DNA of 64,000 nt. Source: Saccharomycopsis malanga (taxonomy: Eukaryota; Ascomycota; Saccharomycetes; Ascoideales; Saccharomycopsidaceae). The first letter of the stretch is position 1. Each line of letters opens with the position of its first letter. The notes beneath the pieces are model-generated. The model had not been told where the DNA came from, searched no databases, and saw only the letters and a list, made by a program, of their open reading frames with translations. The stretch spans positions 1,364,001 to 1,428,000 of the forward strand of contig CP025323.1 in assembly GCA_004014935.1 (NCBI GenBank), read 5' to 3'. A program made the translations under genes and the position numbers. Below are positions 7,953 to 15,747 of the stretch, piece after piece.

Positions 7953-9623
7953 ATGACCGATATAGAAAAGCTGACAACTAAAACTACGTTCAATCAACAG
8001 AGTTCTCTGGAGGATCAGTCGTATAGACCCAATGGGCCTCTTGAAGATGTTGTCTCACGGGATTATAAGGTTGGCACTATTGAGACAGTCAAGGTGAAAC
8101 GTGCTTTACAGCCCCGAGTTGTGTCTATGATGGCTTTAGGAGGCACAATAGGTACAGGTTTGTTTATCAACATATCAACACCGTTGGTCGAAGCTGGCCC
8201 GGTGAATGCACTTATAGCCTATATCTTTGTTGGCACCATTGTGTATGGAGTTACTCAGTCGTTGGGAGAGATGGCAACATATATGCCTGTGAGCGCGTCT
8301 TTCACTGTTTATGCCAAGAGAATGCTTTCCAAGTCGTTGGGGTTTGCTTCTGGCTACATGTATTGGTTCAACTGGGTGATCACTTTGGCAGTGGAGCTTT
8401 CGGTGGTGGGGCTAGTGATTGAGTACTGGTCTACAAAAGTGCCGCTATGGGCCTGGATATTGATCTTCTGGGTTGTTCTTACCATTGCCAACTTGTCTCC
8501 GGTGAAATATTACGGCGAGATTGAGTTCTGGATTGCTTGTATCAAGGTGGTTGCCATCATTGGCTTTTTGATATATGCTCTTTGCATGGTTTGCGGTGCT
8601 GGCAAAACCGGGCCTATTGGTTTTAGATACTGGAGAAACCCAGGCCCATGGGGGCCGGGGAAAACCACTACTTTGAAGTTTCTTGGCTGGGTGAACTCAT
8701 TGATCAATGCCATTTTCACTTACCAAGGAACAGAGCTAGTAGGTGTGACAGCTGGGGAGGCCAAAAACCCGAAAAAGGCTGTTCCTAAAGCCATCAACAC
8801 TGTGTTCTATAGAATTGTGCTTTTCTACATTGGCTCTTTATTTTTCCTTGGATTGCTTGTGCCTTTTGACGACAAGAGCTTGAAATCCAGCGACTCCTAC
8901 ATTGCTTCTTCTCCTTTTGTTGTTGCAATGGTCAATTCAGGAACAAAGGTTTTGCCAGACATTTTTAACGCCGTGGTTCTTACCACTGTCATTTCTGCTG
9001 CCAACAGTAACATCTACACTGCTTCTAGAGTGCTTTATGCTTTGGCAGAATTAGGAAGTGCTCCTAAAATCTTTTCCAAGTGCAATAAGCAAGGTGTTCC
9101 TCATTATAGTGTCTTATTTTCTGCCCTATTTGGTGCTCTTGGCTTTCTTTCCTGCACAACCACTGGCAACACTGCTTTCAATTGGTTGATTCAAATCAGT
9201 GCTGTGGCTGGTCTTTTTGCCTGGCTCGGAATCAGTGTTTGTCATATCAGATTCATGAGTGCTTTGAAATCAAAAGGTATCAACAGAAAAACAGACTTGC
9301 CTTTCACTGCTCTTGCTATGCCTTGGTTGGCTTGGTACTCCGCTTTTTGGGTATTTGTTTTAATCTTCATCCAAGGTTATGCTGTATTCATGAATTTCAA
9401 CGCAAAAGAATTCTTCATCAATTACATTTCTGTCATCATCTTCGTTGCTCTTTGGGCTGGCCATCAATTATTCATGCGTACCAAATTATGGCTCAGTCTA
9501 GATCAAGTCGATGTCACAACTGGTGTTCGTACTCCTGAAGAAGATGAAGAAGATTCCTTATTGGAGAAACAGGAAAATGAAAATAAAAACCTTTTTGCAA
9601 AAATCCTCAACAGTATCTTTTAA
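7953..9623 (+). CDS. CAN1: Basic amino-acid permease, CAN1/LYP1/ALP1 family (second copy)
   Basis: A 556-residue paralogue of the permease at 2929, in the same orientation about 3.4 kb downstream. It shows the same signatures: MALGGTIGTGLFIN, VTQSLGEMATYMPVSASFTV, CGAGKTGPIGFRYWRNPGPW and TYQGTELVGVTAGEAKNP, then twelve predicted spans and an acidic C-tail (PEEDEED). Identity is very high through the spans and low in the N-tail (about 60 residues), as for an old local duplication. In-frame CTG was found only in the variable N-tail. Codon use is AT-richer than in copy 1, so the copies have drifted in composition or expression level. Substrate preference among arginine, lysine and histidine cannot be read from sequence. 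The spacer between the copies has been filled by retroposons and a promoter minisatellite. Confidence 0.93.
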   Translation: MTDIEKLTTKTTFNQQSSLEDQSYRPNGPLEDVVSRDYKVGTIETVKVKRALQPRVVSMMALGGTIGTGLFINISTPLVEAGPVNALIAYIFVGTIVYGVTQSLGEMATYMPVSASFTVYAKRMLSKSLGFASGYMYWFNWVITLAVELSVVGLVIEYWSTKVPLWAWILIFWVVLTIANLSPVKYYGEIEFWIACIKVVAIIGFLIYALCMVCGAGKTGPIGFRYWRNPGPWGPGKTTTLKFLGWVNSLINAIFTYQGTELVGVTAGEAKNPKKAVPKAINTVFYRIVLFYIGSLFFLGLLVPFDDKSLKSSDSYIASSPFVVAMVNSGTKVLPDIFNAVVLTTVISAANSNIYTASRVLYALAELGSAPKIFSKCNKQGVPHYSVLFSALFGALGFLSCTTTGNTAFNWLIQISAVAGLFAWLGISVCHIRFMSALKSKGINRKTDLPFTALAMPWLAWYSAFWVFVLIFIQGYAVFMNFNAKEFFINYISVIIFVALWAGHQLFMRTKLWLSLDQVDVTTGVRTPEEDEEDSLLEKQENENKNLFAKILNSIF

Positions 9624-9865
9624 GAAATGTTTATTTCTCTCTTTTTTATATTGTTTTCTTGCTTCAGCTTTCAAAAAGTTTTCCCATTTTGTTTTCTTAG
9701 TTTAGTCATTGCCTTTTGCATCTTTTGTCCTATAATTCATGATCTATTTGTTAGTAGGTTGTTGTGTAAAAATTACATGAAGGTTAGTAATAATATTTCA
9801 AATATAGTATATTTATTTTATCCTTTTTGAGAATGATAATCACAATTCCTATATTTCATTCCTAG

Positions 9866-10135
9866 TTATAATAATAATCTTATATTTCGAGCCCAGTTTC
9901 GTATATACGCCCTATATCTAAGAGGACTTGGTAAATCTAGGTGAGGAAAACCCAATATGATAGTACCCAATGGGCTGGAAAGCACCAGACTTTGGTCTGG
10001 GTCGTGTTTCAGACAATTAACTTGCTTGTTCAGCATCTTTAAAGTGTTCGTCTTGGGAATCGAACCCATGTTTCTATCAAGTCTTTTTTCTCTTCTCCGA
10101 GAACACTGGCCACTGAGCCATACAGCCCAGTGGCC
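9866..10135 (-). mobile_element. tR-A retroposon, full-length long form with Pol III boxes
   Basis: The best intact family-A copy, 270 bp on the minus strand. In sense: GGCCACTGGGCTGTATGGCTCAGTGG, whose second half is a canonical box A (TGGCTCAGTGG); an anticodon-arm-like TTCTCGGAGAAGAG; a perfect box B GGTTCGATTCC inside ACATGGGTTCGATTCCC; then a body with GACCCAGACCAAAGTCTGG (self-complementary); then TTTACCAAGTCC, CGTATATACGAAACTGG, CTCGAAATATA and (ATT)n. The opening block is itself palindromic (GGCCACTG-GCC / GGC-CAGTGGCC). Confidence 0.9.
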
Positions 10136-10202
10136 TTTTAATCAACAGTGTAACAGATTTTCAAATAGCAGTGACTTTTTCGAAAGACCAAAAGGATTCT
10201 TT

Positions 10203-10237
10203 AATAATAATAATCTTATATTTCAAGCCCAGTACAT
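10203..10237 (-). mobile_element. tR-A tail-only stub with 13-bp TSD
   Basis: Only 35 bp of the family-A terminus is present, in minus orientation. Flanks AAAAGGATTCTTT (10190-10202) and AAAAGAATTCTTT (10238-10250) differ at one base, as expected for an ageing target-site duplication. Confidence 0.85.
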
Positions 10238-10372
10238 AAAAGAATTCTTTTATTATGAAGATTTTACTAAACCGCGGGTTGACTCTCCATAACATCATGC
10301 CATACAAAAGATTAACAATACTAAAATAAGTCATTGCAATTAAATGATACTATATACATGAATTACACCATA

Positions 10373-10823
10373 CTAACCGTAAAACTCGTAATACTTTTTG
10401 GCGTAATAGTAAGCAGACAAAGAGCCAAGAGTGGTGAGAACCAATGGAACTGGTTTTCTAAACTTACTTGGAATGCCTCTGGAAATACCACCGGCCAACA
10501 TAAGAGCAGAGGAGCCAAGAGCAAGCTCAAGACCCCAGTCAGCATTCTTGTGGAGCAAATATCCAGCAGTACCATACAAAGCAGAGATGGTGACTCCTGC
10601 AACAAGTGAAGGAACAGATCTTTTACGACTATGTTTGGAAGTTAGTATTTTGATGGTCAACGCAGACCACTGAATTTCTTAATATATATGTATATACCTC
10701 TAATTACTCATTTACTGCTAATAAATTGCCAGCACTAAACTATTAAAAAATCAAAACATACATATATCCCATGGAGCCTCCAACAAGGGAAAGCACGCTC
10801 AAAGTGTAAGCTGGATGTTCCAT
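10373..10823 (-). CDS. TMH11: TMEM14-family membrane protein Tmh11 (spliced)
   Basis: Two exons on the minus strand: exon 1 is 10823-10762 and exon 2 is 10628-10373, giving 105 residues, the length of Saccharomyces YJR085C/Tmh11. Exon 1 encodes MEHPAYTLSVLSLVGGSMGY. Exon 2 resumes RKRSVPSLVAG and ends KKYYEFYG. The 133-bp intron has GTATGT at its 5' end, a perfect TACTAAC branch point (minus strand, 10647-10641) and a TAG acceptor. The protein has the TMEM14 repeat of short Gly-rich membrane helices and is expected in a mitochondrial or other intracellular membrane; its transport role in yeast is not settled. Reading from the ATG at 10660 without splicing gives a false 95-residue product. Confidence 0.9.
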
Positions 10824-11021
10824 CTTTTTTTTCCAAGACTGGTAGTTGAGTTGTCAATATCTTTAACAGATCTTCAATAGTTGTACGGCCAATAGTATAT
10901 ATATATACACGGAACTTGTATTAATCCGAATATTGCCAGCCAATTGTCCACCCTCTGGCATCCCTCGCCCCCTGATAAAGGCCCATAACCATGATGTTTA
11001 ACTATGAGGAATATGAGTTTT

Positions 11022-11300
11022 GATGATATTTCAGCCCAAGCTTGTATTAATTTCGTATATTAGCGCTAATGGCTTGGAAAAACACTATGGGGAAAACCTA
11101 TTTATGTCCCATTCATCATCGTAGCGCGTACATACGGAACTGATATGTACTGGGCTTGAAATATAAGATTATTATTATTATTATTCATCATCGTAGAAGC
11201 AATGAGTAAAAAGTGTTCGTAGCGGGAATCGAACCCTGGAGCCTTTTACATCTTTCTCTTTCCCAAGAGTACTAACCACTAAACTATCCTGTCCAGTGGC
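11022..11300 (-). mobile_element. tR-A retroposon, old long-form copy, interrupted
   Basis: Minus-strand copy with a clear head. In sense: GGACAGGATAGTTTAGTGG (box A variant), ACTCTTGGGAAAGAG, CAGGGTTCGATTCCCG (perfect box B) and CTACGAACACTTTTTACTC. It continues into a diverged body and tail at 11022-11110. It is split by a nested tail-only A insert at 11125-11182, so it is the older of the two. Confidence 0.8.
11125..11182 (+). mobile_element. tR-A tail stub nested in an older copy, perfect 14-bp TSD
   Basis: A 58-bp plus-sense terminus (CGTACATACGGAACTGATAT, TGTACTGGGCTTGAAATATA, ATT repeats) lies between perfect ATTCATCATCGTAG repeats at 11111-11124 and 11183-11196. Its orientation is opposite to the host copy. 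Confidence 0.9.
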
Positions 11301-11416
11301 TTGGGGGTATGAGAAGTAGATTGTCGCGTTTTAAAATAGCTGTAAAAAGTTGATTATCAACCTCATGGAACTGCTACGTTACAGTTGGGTATAAATAAAA
11401 CCAACAAGTGTTTATT

Positions 11417-11548
11417 CCGACCCCAGTAAATGTAGTTTCTTATATACGCGCTATGTCTAAAGAACTTGGTAAAGCCCAGTCCTGTCCTCATAATTTCCTC
11501 ATCCAATTGGTTGAAAGTAAGCACTGGACATCGGGCCCAGCGGCTGAT
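11417..11548 (-). mobile_element. tR-A retroposon, internally deleted, 11-bp TSD
   Basis: A 132-bp minus-sense insert in which the head (GCCGCTGGGCCCGATG) jumps to the body (AGTGCTTACTTTCAACC) and ends early in the tail at TACTGGGGTCGG without (ATT)n. It is flanked by AAGTGTTTATT at 11406-11416 and 11549-11559. The right duplication ends 7 bp from the stop codon of the PEX11-like gene, so the insert forms the start of that gene's 3' untranslated region. Confidence 0.85.
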
Positions 11549-11566
11549 AAGTGTTTATTATACTAG

Positions 11567-12595
11567 CTAATGACTCAATTCTCGCTTAACCAACTGGTAG
11601 AGTTCGTTCCAATTTTCGGCAAAAGTAGGCAAGTAGTTATGTAGATTGAGAATAGACAATTGGTAATCGTTCAAAAATGACCAGTCAAAGCCCCAATGGT
11701 AGGCTAGGACAAGAGTTACGAGGTTTTTTCTGTTGTCGTGGAAAAAGCGACTGATATACGAGGCTGGAGAGCTTTTCTTGGTGTTTTCCACAAGAAGATT
11801 TTGTATAATGTTGACAAGAACGTACAAGAACCAGAACTTGGAAGAAATGTACCAGTTTTCTAGAGAATGTCTAGTGAGCAGTGCAAGCAAGTTCTGGTCT
11901 CCGATAAAAGCCAAATCCTGGAATAGCTGGAGAAAGAAACAGTTGATGGTCTGTAGGTTGGAGAGAAGCAGTAAGGCTGTCGGTTTAGATACAAGCGGGG
12001 AAAAGCTAGTGGTGAACGATTGTTCTTTATGGATGTTTTTCAAGAATTGCAATTTGTTAAAAAGGCCTTGTCCCATAGAAAGAAGATCAGGGATGTAGGA
12101 AAATGTATCGCAGAAGGCCTGGAAAATTTGTACATTGGTAATAAAGGAGTATTGAGCCCGGAGGGTTTTGGAATAGGCATAAATGTTTTCGGCAAGACGC
12201 TCATTGTCCTTGTAGACATTGTTCAATTCAACCTGCTGGCTGTTGTTGACTACATATTTGTTGCTATAATTGGCTATGACTGTTTTAGAGATGTTTCTGC
12301 CTTGTGGGGGAGAAAGTTTACGGTTTCTGAGCAAAAGATAGAGATTGTAGCGAATGATCTTGAGCAGTTTCTGCCATTTGGCAAGTTTGTTCGATTCAAT
12401 AAGAAACCCAACAGACTTGAGAAGAGCAGAGAGAAAAAGACAAACACTGCCAATAACTGCAAACGTGTTATTACGTTTGGTGCCAGAAAAGTTGGAGTAT
12501 AAAACTTTATAAAACTCCTTGTTTCCTATCAATCTAAGGAGATTAGCCACCATCTGTTTCGGCGGCACCAGCATCTTCACCAACCGTTTGATCAA
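11567..12595 (-). CDS. Probable PEX11-family peroxisomal membrane protein
   Basis: A 342-residue protein. Several features resemble PEX11-family peroxins, which remodel and divide peroxisomes: an N-terminal amphipathic stretch (LVKMLVPPKQMVANLLRLIG), a hydrophobic segment near residues 45-65, a KLLKIIRYNLYLLLRNRK motif, an LFQDLAFIGDQNLLALL-type helix near 235 and a hydrophobic C-terminal part. At 342 residues it is longer than Pex11 and nearer to Pex25/Pex27 in size. No catalytic residues are expected. The assignment rests on motif flavour and helix layout, not a firm signature; an unrelated multi-helix membrane protein is the alternative. Confidence 0.5.
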   Translation of the reverse strand: MIKRLVKMLVPPKQMVANLLRLIGNKEFYKVLYSNFSGTKRNNTFAVIGSVCLFLSALLKSVGFLIESNKLAKWQKLLKIIRYNLYLLLRNRKLSPPQGRNISKTVIANYSNKYVVNNSQQVELNNVYKDNERLAENIYAYSKTLRAQYSFITNVQIFQAFCDTFSYIPDLLSMGQGLFNKLQFLKNIHKEQSFTTSFSPLVSKPTALLLLSNLQTINCFFLQLFQDLAFIGDQNLLALLTRHSLENWYISSKFWFLYVLVNIIQNLLVENTKKSSPASYISRFFHDNRKNLVTLVLAYHWGFDWSFLNDYQLSILNLHNYLPTFAENWNELYQLVKRELSH

Positions 12596-12697
12596 ATATC
12601 AGCATTGGTGTTTGAACAGGTTGTTTGATATATTCTCACGTCATTGGAAACCTTAACAATAGCTCGGTCTATGGGAGATTTTGAGATCACGTTGGGA

Positions 12698-12766
12698 TTC
12701 ACGGATAGTCTAAACGGTTAACGATCGCCTATAGTTTTGACAGAGGTTTCGATTCACATGGGTGAA
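12698..12766 (+). other. Degenerate tRNA-like relic
   Basis: The ends TTCAC and GTGAA can pair, a box A-like TAGTCTAAACGG follows the acceptor, and a box B-like GGTTTCGATTCA lies at tRNA spacing. Anticodon and T stems do not pair properly, so it is probably a tRNA pseudogene, perhaps glutamine-like from the TTTTGAC loop, or an old retroposon head. Confidence 0.3.
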
Positions 12767-13206
12767 ACTGTAAGATTGATATAGTTAGAGAATTATAAAT
12801 GGAGATTTCTCTTATTGTAGAATGATGGAAATTTCTTTTAGAACGATCTATATGTCTGGTACTTTTCAAATTATGATTGATGATAATGATAAATAACTAT
12901 AAAACTTTCTCCATTGTACAGCTGAATAATAATCAGTCAACCAGCAACTTAAGACAGGCTTTTGAAGGTATGAATTGGTCAAATAGTACGCTGAAATATC
13001 ACAATTAAATGATGTTTTAGTAGTGTTTTCTTCAATGTTGAATTCTTCCATATTTTGCCAGTTAGAAAGAAGCACCAAAAATGTCTACTGAGATTTTACT
13101 GGTATAAACATAGCAAAGAACCGGGTGTGTAAATAAAAGGAAAGGAACACTGAGATGTTGAAAGCTATACATTGGGGGACTCTTACTGTTTTTACCATTT
13201 CTCATA

Positions 13207-13268
13207 AGACCTAGCGTGTATATACGTAACTGTTCTGTAGTGGGCTCGAAATATAGAGTTATTATTAT
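13207..13268 (+). mobile_element. tR-A retroposon, 3' tail fragment
   Basis: Plus-sense terminus: CTAGCGTGTATATACGTAACTG, then a short gap, GTGGGCTCGAAATATAGAG and TTATTATTATG. No duplication was found. Confidence 0.7.
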
Positions 13269-13859
13269 GTGCTGTATTGTTTCGGTGACTTCCAAACCCT
13301 CTACAATACCAGAAAGGCCAACTCAACTTTAAAAGCTATTCAATGTATAAACTTTAGCTGAATTACCATTTTAATACAGGTTACATAGCAATATACGATG
13401 CCATTCTCGTTGTATTGTGTGTGATTATTAGATCGCGAAAGCACATTTTCGTTAAAGCGTTAGATCACGAAAGCGCTAGCGGCACACTTTATACATCTTA
13501 TAACACATCAAGAGATACAAGTATATATAATGTAATATATTACAGTAATATATTACAGTAAACTCGACAATATACGACCATTTACACTATTCTTCAAGGA
13601 AAAGAAAACGCCCACCGAGCGTTGGCGGGTGAAATTCCGCGGGTTGGATTGCTTGCTTGCCCAGTTTATACATTGCCCTGAACATGGATTGCCATTTTAT
13701 ATATATAATCTTGTCTGCACAAGACAACTGAGCCTGTATATTCTTGATATTTGCTGATGAACCATCAGCACTGGGGAACGTTGCAGTATATCAGATCGTC
13801 CGTCGGCTGAAGTGTATATGGAACATTATAATAATTCACCATAGTCAATAGAGGACACA

Positions 13860-14702
13860 ATGAAGTTTTTCCACTACTGGCAGATACCTTTCATGGCTAT
13901 AGTGGTGTGGTATGGGATGCTTATTGCCATGTTGGCCTGTTGGGGTGGACAAGGCAATCCCATCTATTGGTTTATGGATCCCCAGGACGAAATTGTTTAT
14001 ATATCTGACATGGGTGCCACCAACTTGAAACCGTTGTTTATTGCCTTGGGTTCCACCCAAGCTGCTTTGTTTCTTCTCACATTATTTGTTCTGGGCTGGC
14101 TTCGATGGACTGGCCGGTTGGTTCGCTATTTCACTCCCACGGGAAAGGTGGGAATCATTCTTGCTATTGTGTTTTTGATTATTGGTGAGGTGGGAATCAT
14201 CCTTTGCTCGATTTTCGATCTTTCCCACCATAAGAAAATGCATCACAAGATGACATTCTTGTTTGTCTGCGGTGTCTTTGTTTGCAGTTTATTCTTACTC
14301 ATGGAAATCTTCTCCGTTGCTCGTAATTATGGGAACAGAATCCTCGCCAAGGCAGAATATACTACTGAACCAAACTTCTGCAACGATAAAAAACGCTACA
14401 ACTACTTGTATTACTCTGCATTCCTCAAGCTTGCTTGGACTATCATTGCTACCATTCTAGCGCTTTGTTTCGGACTTTTAATGTATTACGATCATGCTAA
14501 TCTGTCTGCTGTTTTCGAATGGATTCTCGCCTTCTTCTTAGGCGTCTTATTTGCCATATTCGCCTACGATTTTGTCCCAGCTTCTCATTTGTATCATGGA
14601 TATTATAACCGTAACAAACATAACAATAACTTTGATTCCTACGCTCTCAATCATCAAAATGATTTGGACGTTTATAGTGAAAACAAGTTTAACACAGCTT
14701 GA
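13860..14702 (+). CDS. SFK1: Sfk1/FRAG1/DRAM-family plasma-membrane protein
   Basis: 280 residues with six predicted membrane spans. The N-terminal span (FFHYWQIPFMAIVVWYGMLI) is followed by an extracellular loop with VYISDMGATNLKPLF, the hallmark of the FRAG1/DRAM/Sfk1 family. Later spans lie near 78-100, 110-130, 142-162, 185-210 and 218-240, and an Asn-rich cytosolic tail follows. In Saccharomyces, Sfk1 helps the PI4-kinase Stt4 at the plasma membrane and influences lipid asymmetry. This protein is shorter than Saccharomyces Sfk1 (353), mostly in the tail. Another yeast member (YKR051W type) is possible, so the family is firmer than the symbol. Confidence 0.7.
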   Translation: MKFFHYWQIPFMAIVVWYGMLIAMLACWGGQGNPIYWFMDPQDEIVYISDMGATNLKPLFIALGSTQAALFLLTLFVLGWLRWTGRLVRYFTPTGKVGIILAIVFLIIGEVGIILCSIFDLSHHKKMHHKMTFLFVCGVFVCSLFLLMEIFSVARNYGNRILAKAEYTTEPNFCNDKKRYNYLYYSAFLKLAWTIIATILALCFGLLMYYDHANLSAVFEWILAFFLGVLFAIFAYDFVPASHLYHGYYNRNKHNNNFDSYALNHQNDLDVYSENKFNTA

Positions 14703-15747
14703 TTGATTTCCTTTTTTTTTGTTCTTGTTTATTGTTGATTACATCTTCTGATATTGTCTTTATACTCTTATTTCTTTACAATCAATACAGCCAAAGTTAT
14801 AGAGCTTTATTAAAATTGTAGTATATATGAAGATGTGGTTTTATACGGCCAAAGTTATAGAGCTTTAATAAAGGGTAATTAAAAGGTCATGATTTTATAT
14901 GCGATAAAAGTTATACGGCCATAATAGCTGTTAATTTAGAGCTTGGTAACTGTTATTATGGCAAGACCTGAGAATTCTGATATACAGACAGTAAATATTT
15001 GTCAAGTAAAAATCTCTTGATTTTAATTGATTGTAACATTTTATGAAAGAAATGACGAAACTGTTATTCAAACGGATTGAGATTTGTTACAATGAATATA
15101 AAATTTCTCCTGAGCCATTATAAAACCAACAATATTTGATAATTATTTTGGTTTTCATTTTGATAATCATTTTAATAGTCGCTAGTAATCGCTTATTACA
15201 AGAACTTTTAATTATCAATCATTAATCAATCATTACACTTAACAATCTGTAATAATCATTGATTACACTTAACAATCTGTAATAATCATTGATTACACTT
15301 ACCAATATCTAATAATCATAACACTTAACAATCATTAATACATTTAACAATCTCTAATAATCATTGATTACACTTACCAATCTCTAATAATCAAAATTAA
15401 CGCTTTGCTATTATCCTACAAATTCCATTAACACTGCCAGCTACAACAAACCTTCTTCACAATAATCAACACCAATTACAATCTGACTTTTCAGTTATCA
15501 GGATATACGCTACACAGTGGTGCCGTACGATTTGGTAGTCTCTTTGTCTCGGATCGATCGCACATTGCTTATTTTTCCATTTCCTAGATAATTTTACTCG
15601 ACTTTAGGCTCTGGTGATACAGTTAAAAAGAGAACAGGAAAACTGATATCACCAACCATCAGCCAAAAAGGCACTTGGCAAACACCAGGGTGATTATAGA
15701 CGTGCAAAGTTTACACATAGTTTACACAGTTTACACAGTTTGTCAAC
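14703..15747. other. SSY5 upstream spacer
   Basis: No gene. Diverged repeats containing AAAGTTATAGAGCTTTA or GTTATACGGCC lie at about 14790-14950. The 30-bp minisatellite lies at 15225-15392, and a GC-richer promoter-like stretch follows before SSY5. Confidence 0.5.
15225..15392. repeat. 30-bp minisatellite upstream of SSY5
   Basis: About five units of a sequence containing AATCATTGATTACACTTA and CAATCTGTAAT, period 30 bp; the first copies are near identical. Confidence 0.8.

Larger units (their letters stand above)
12596..13859. other. Spacer with a tRNA-like relic and one A stub
   Basis: No gene recognised. It contains the tRNA-like sequence at 12698-12766 and a family-A tail at 13207-13268. 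AT-rich repeats with GTAATATATTAC lie near 13530-13556. TATATATAA near 13700 is a candidate TATA element for the SFK1-like gene at 13860. Confidence 0.4.

Noticed and set aside
11222-11300. Functional tRNA gene on the minus strand
   Set aside because: Box A and box B are present, but acceptor and anticodon stems do not form; it is the head of a retroposon copy.
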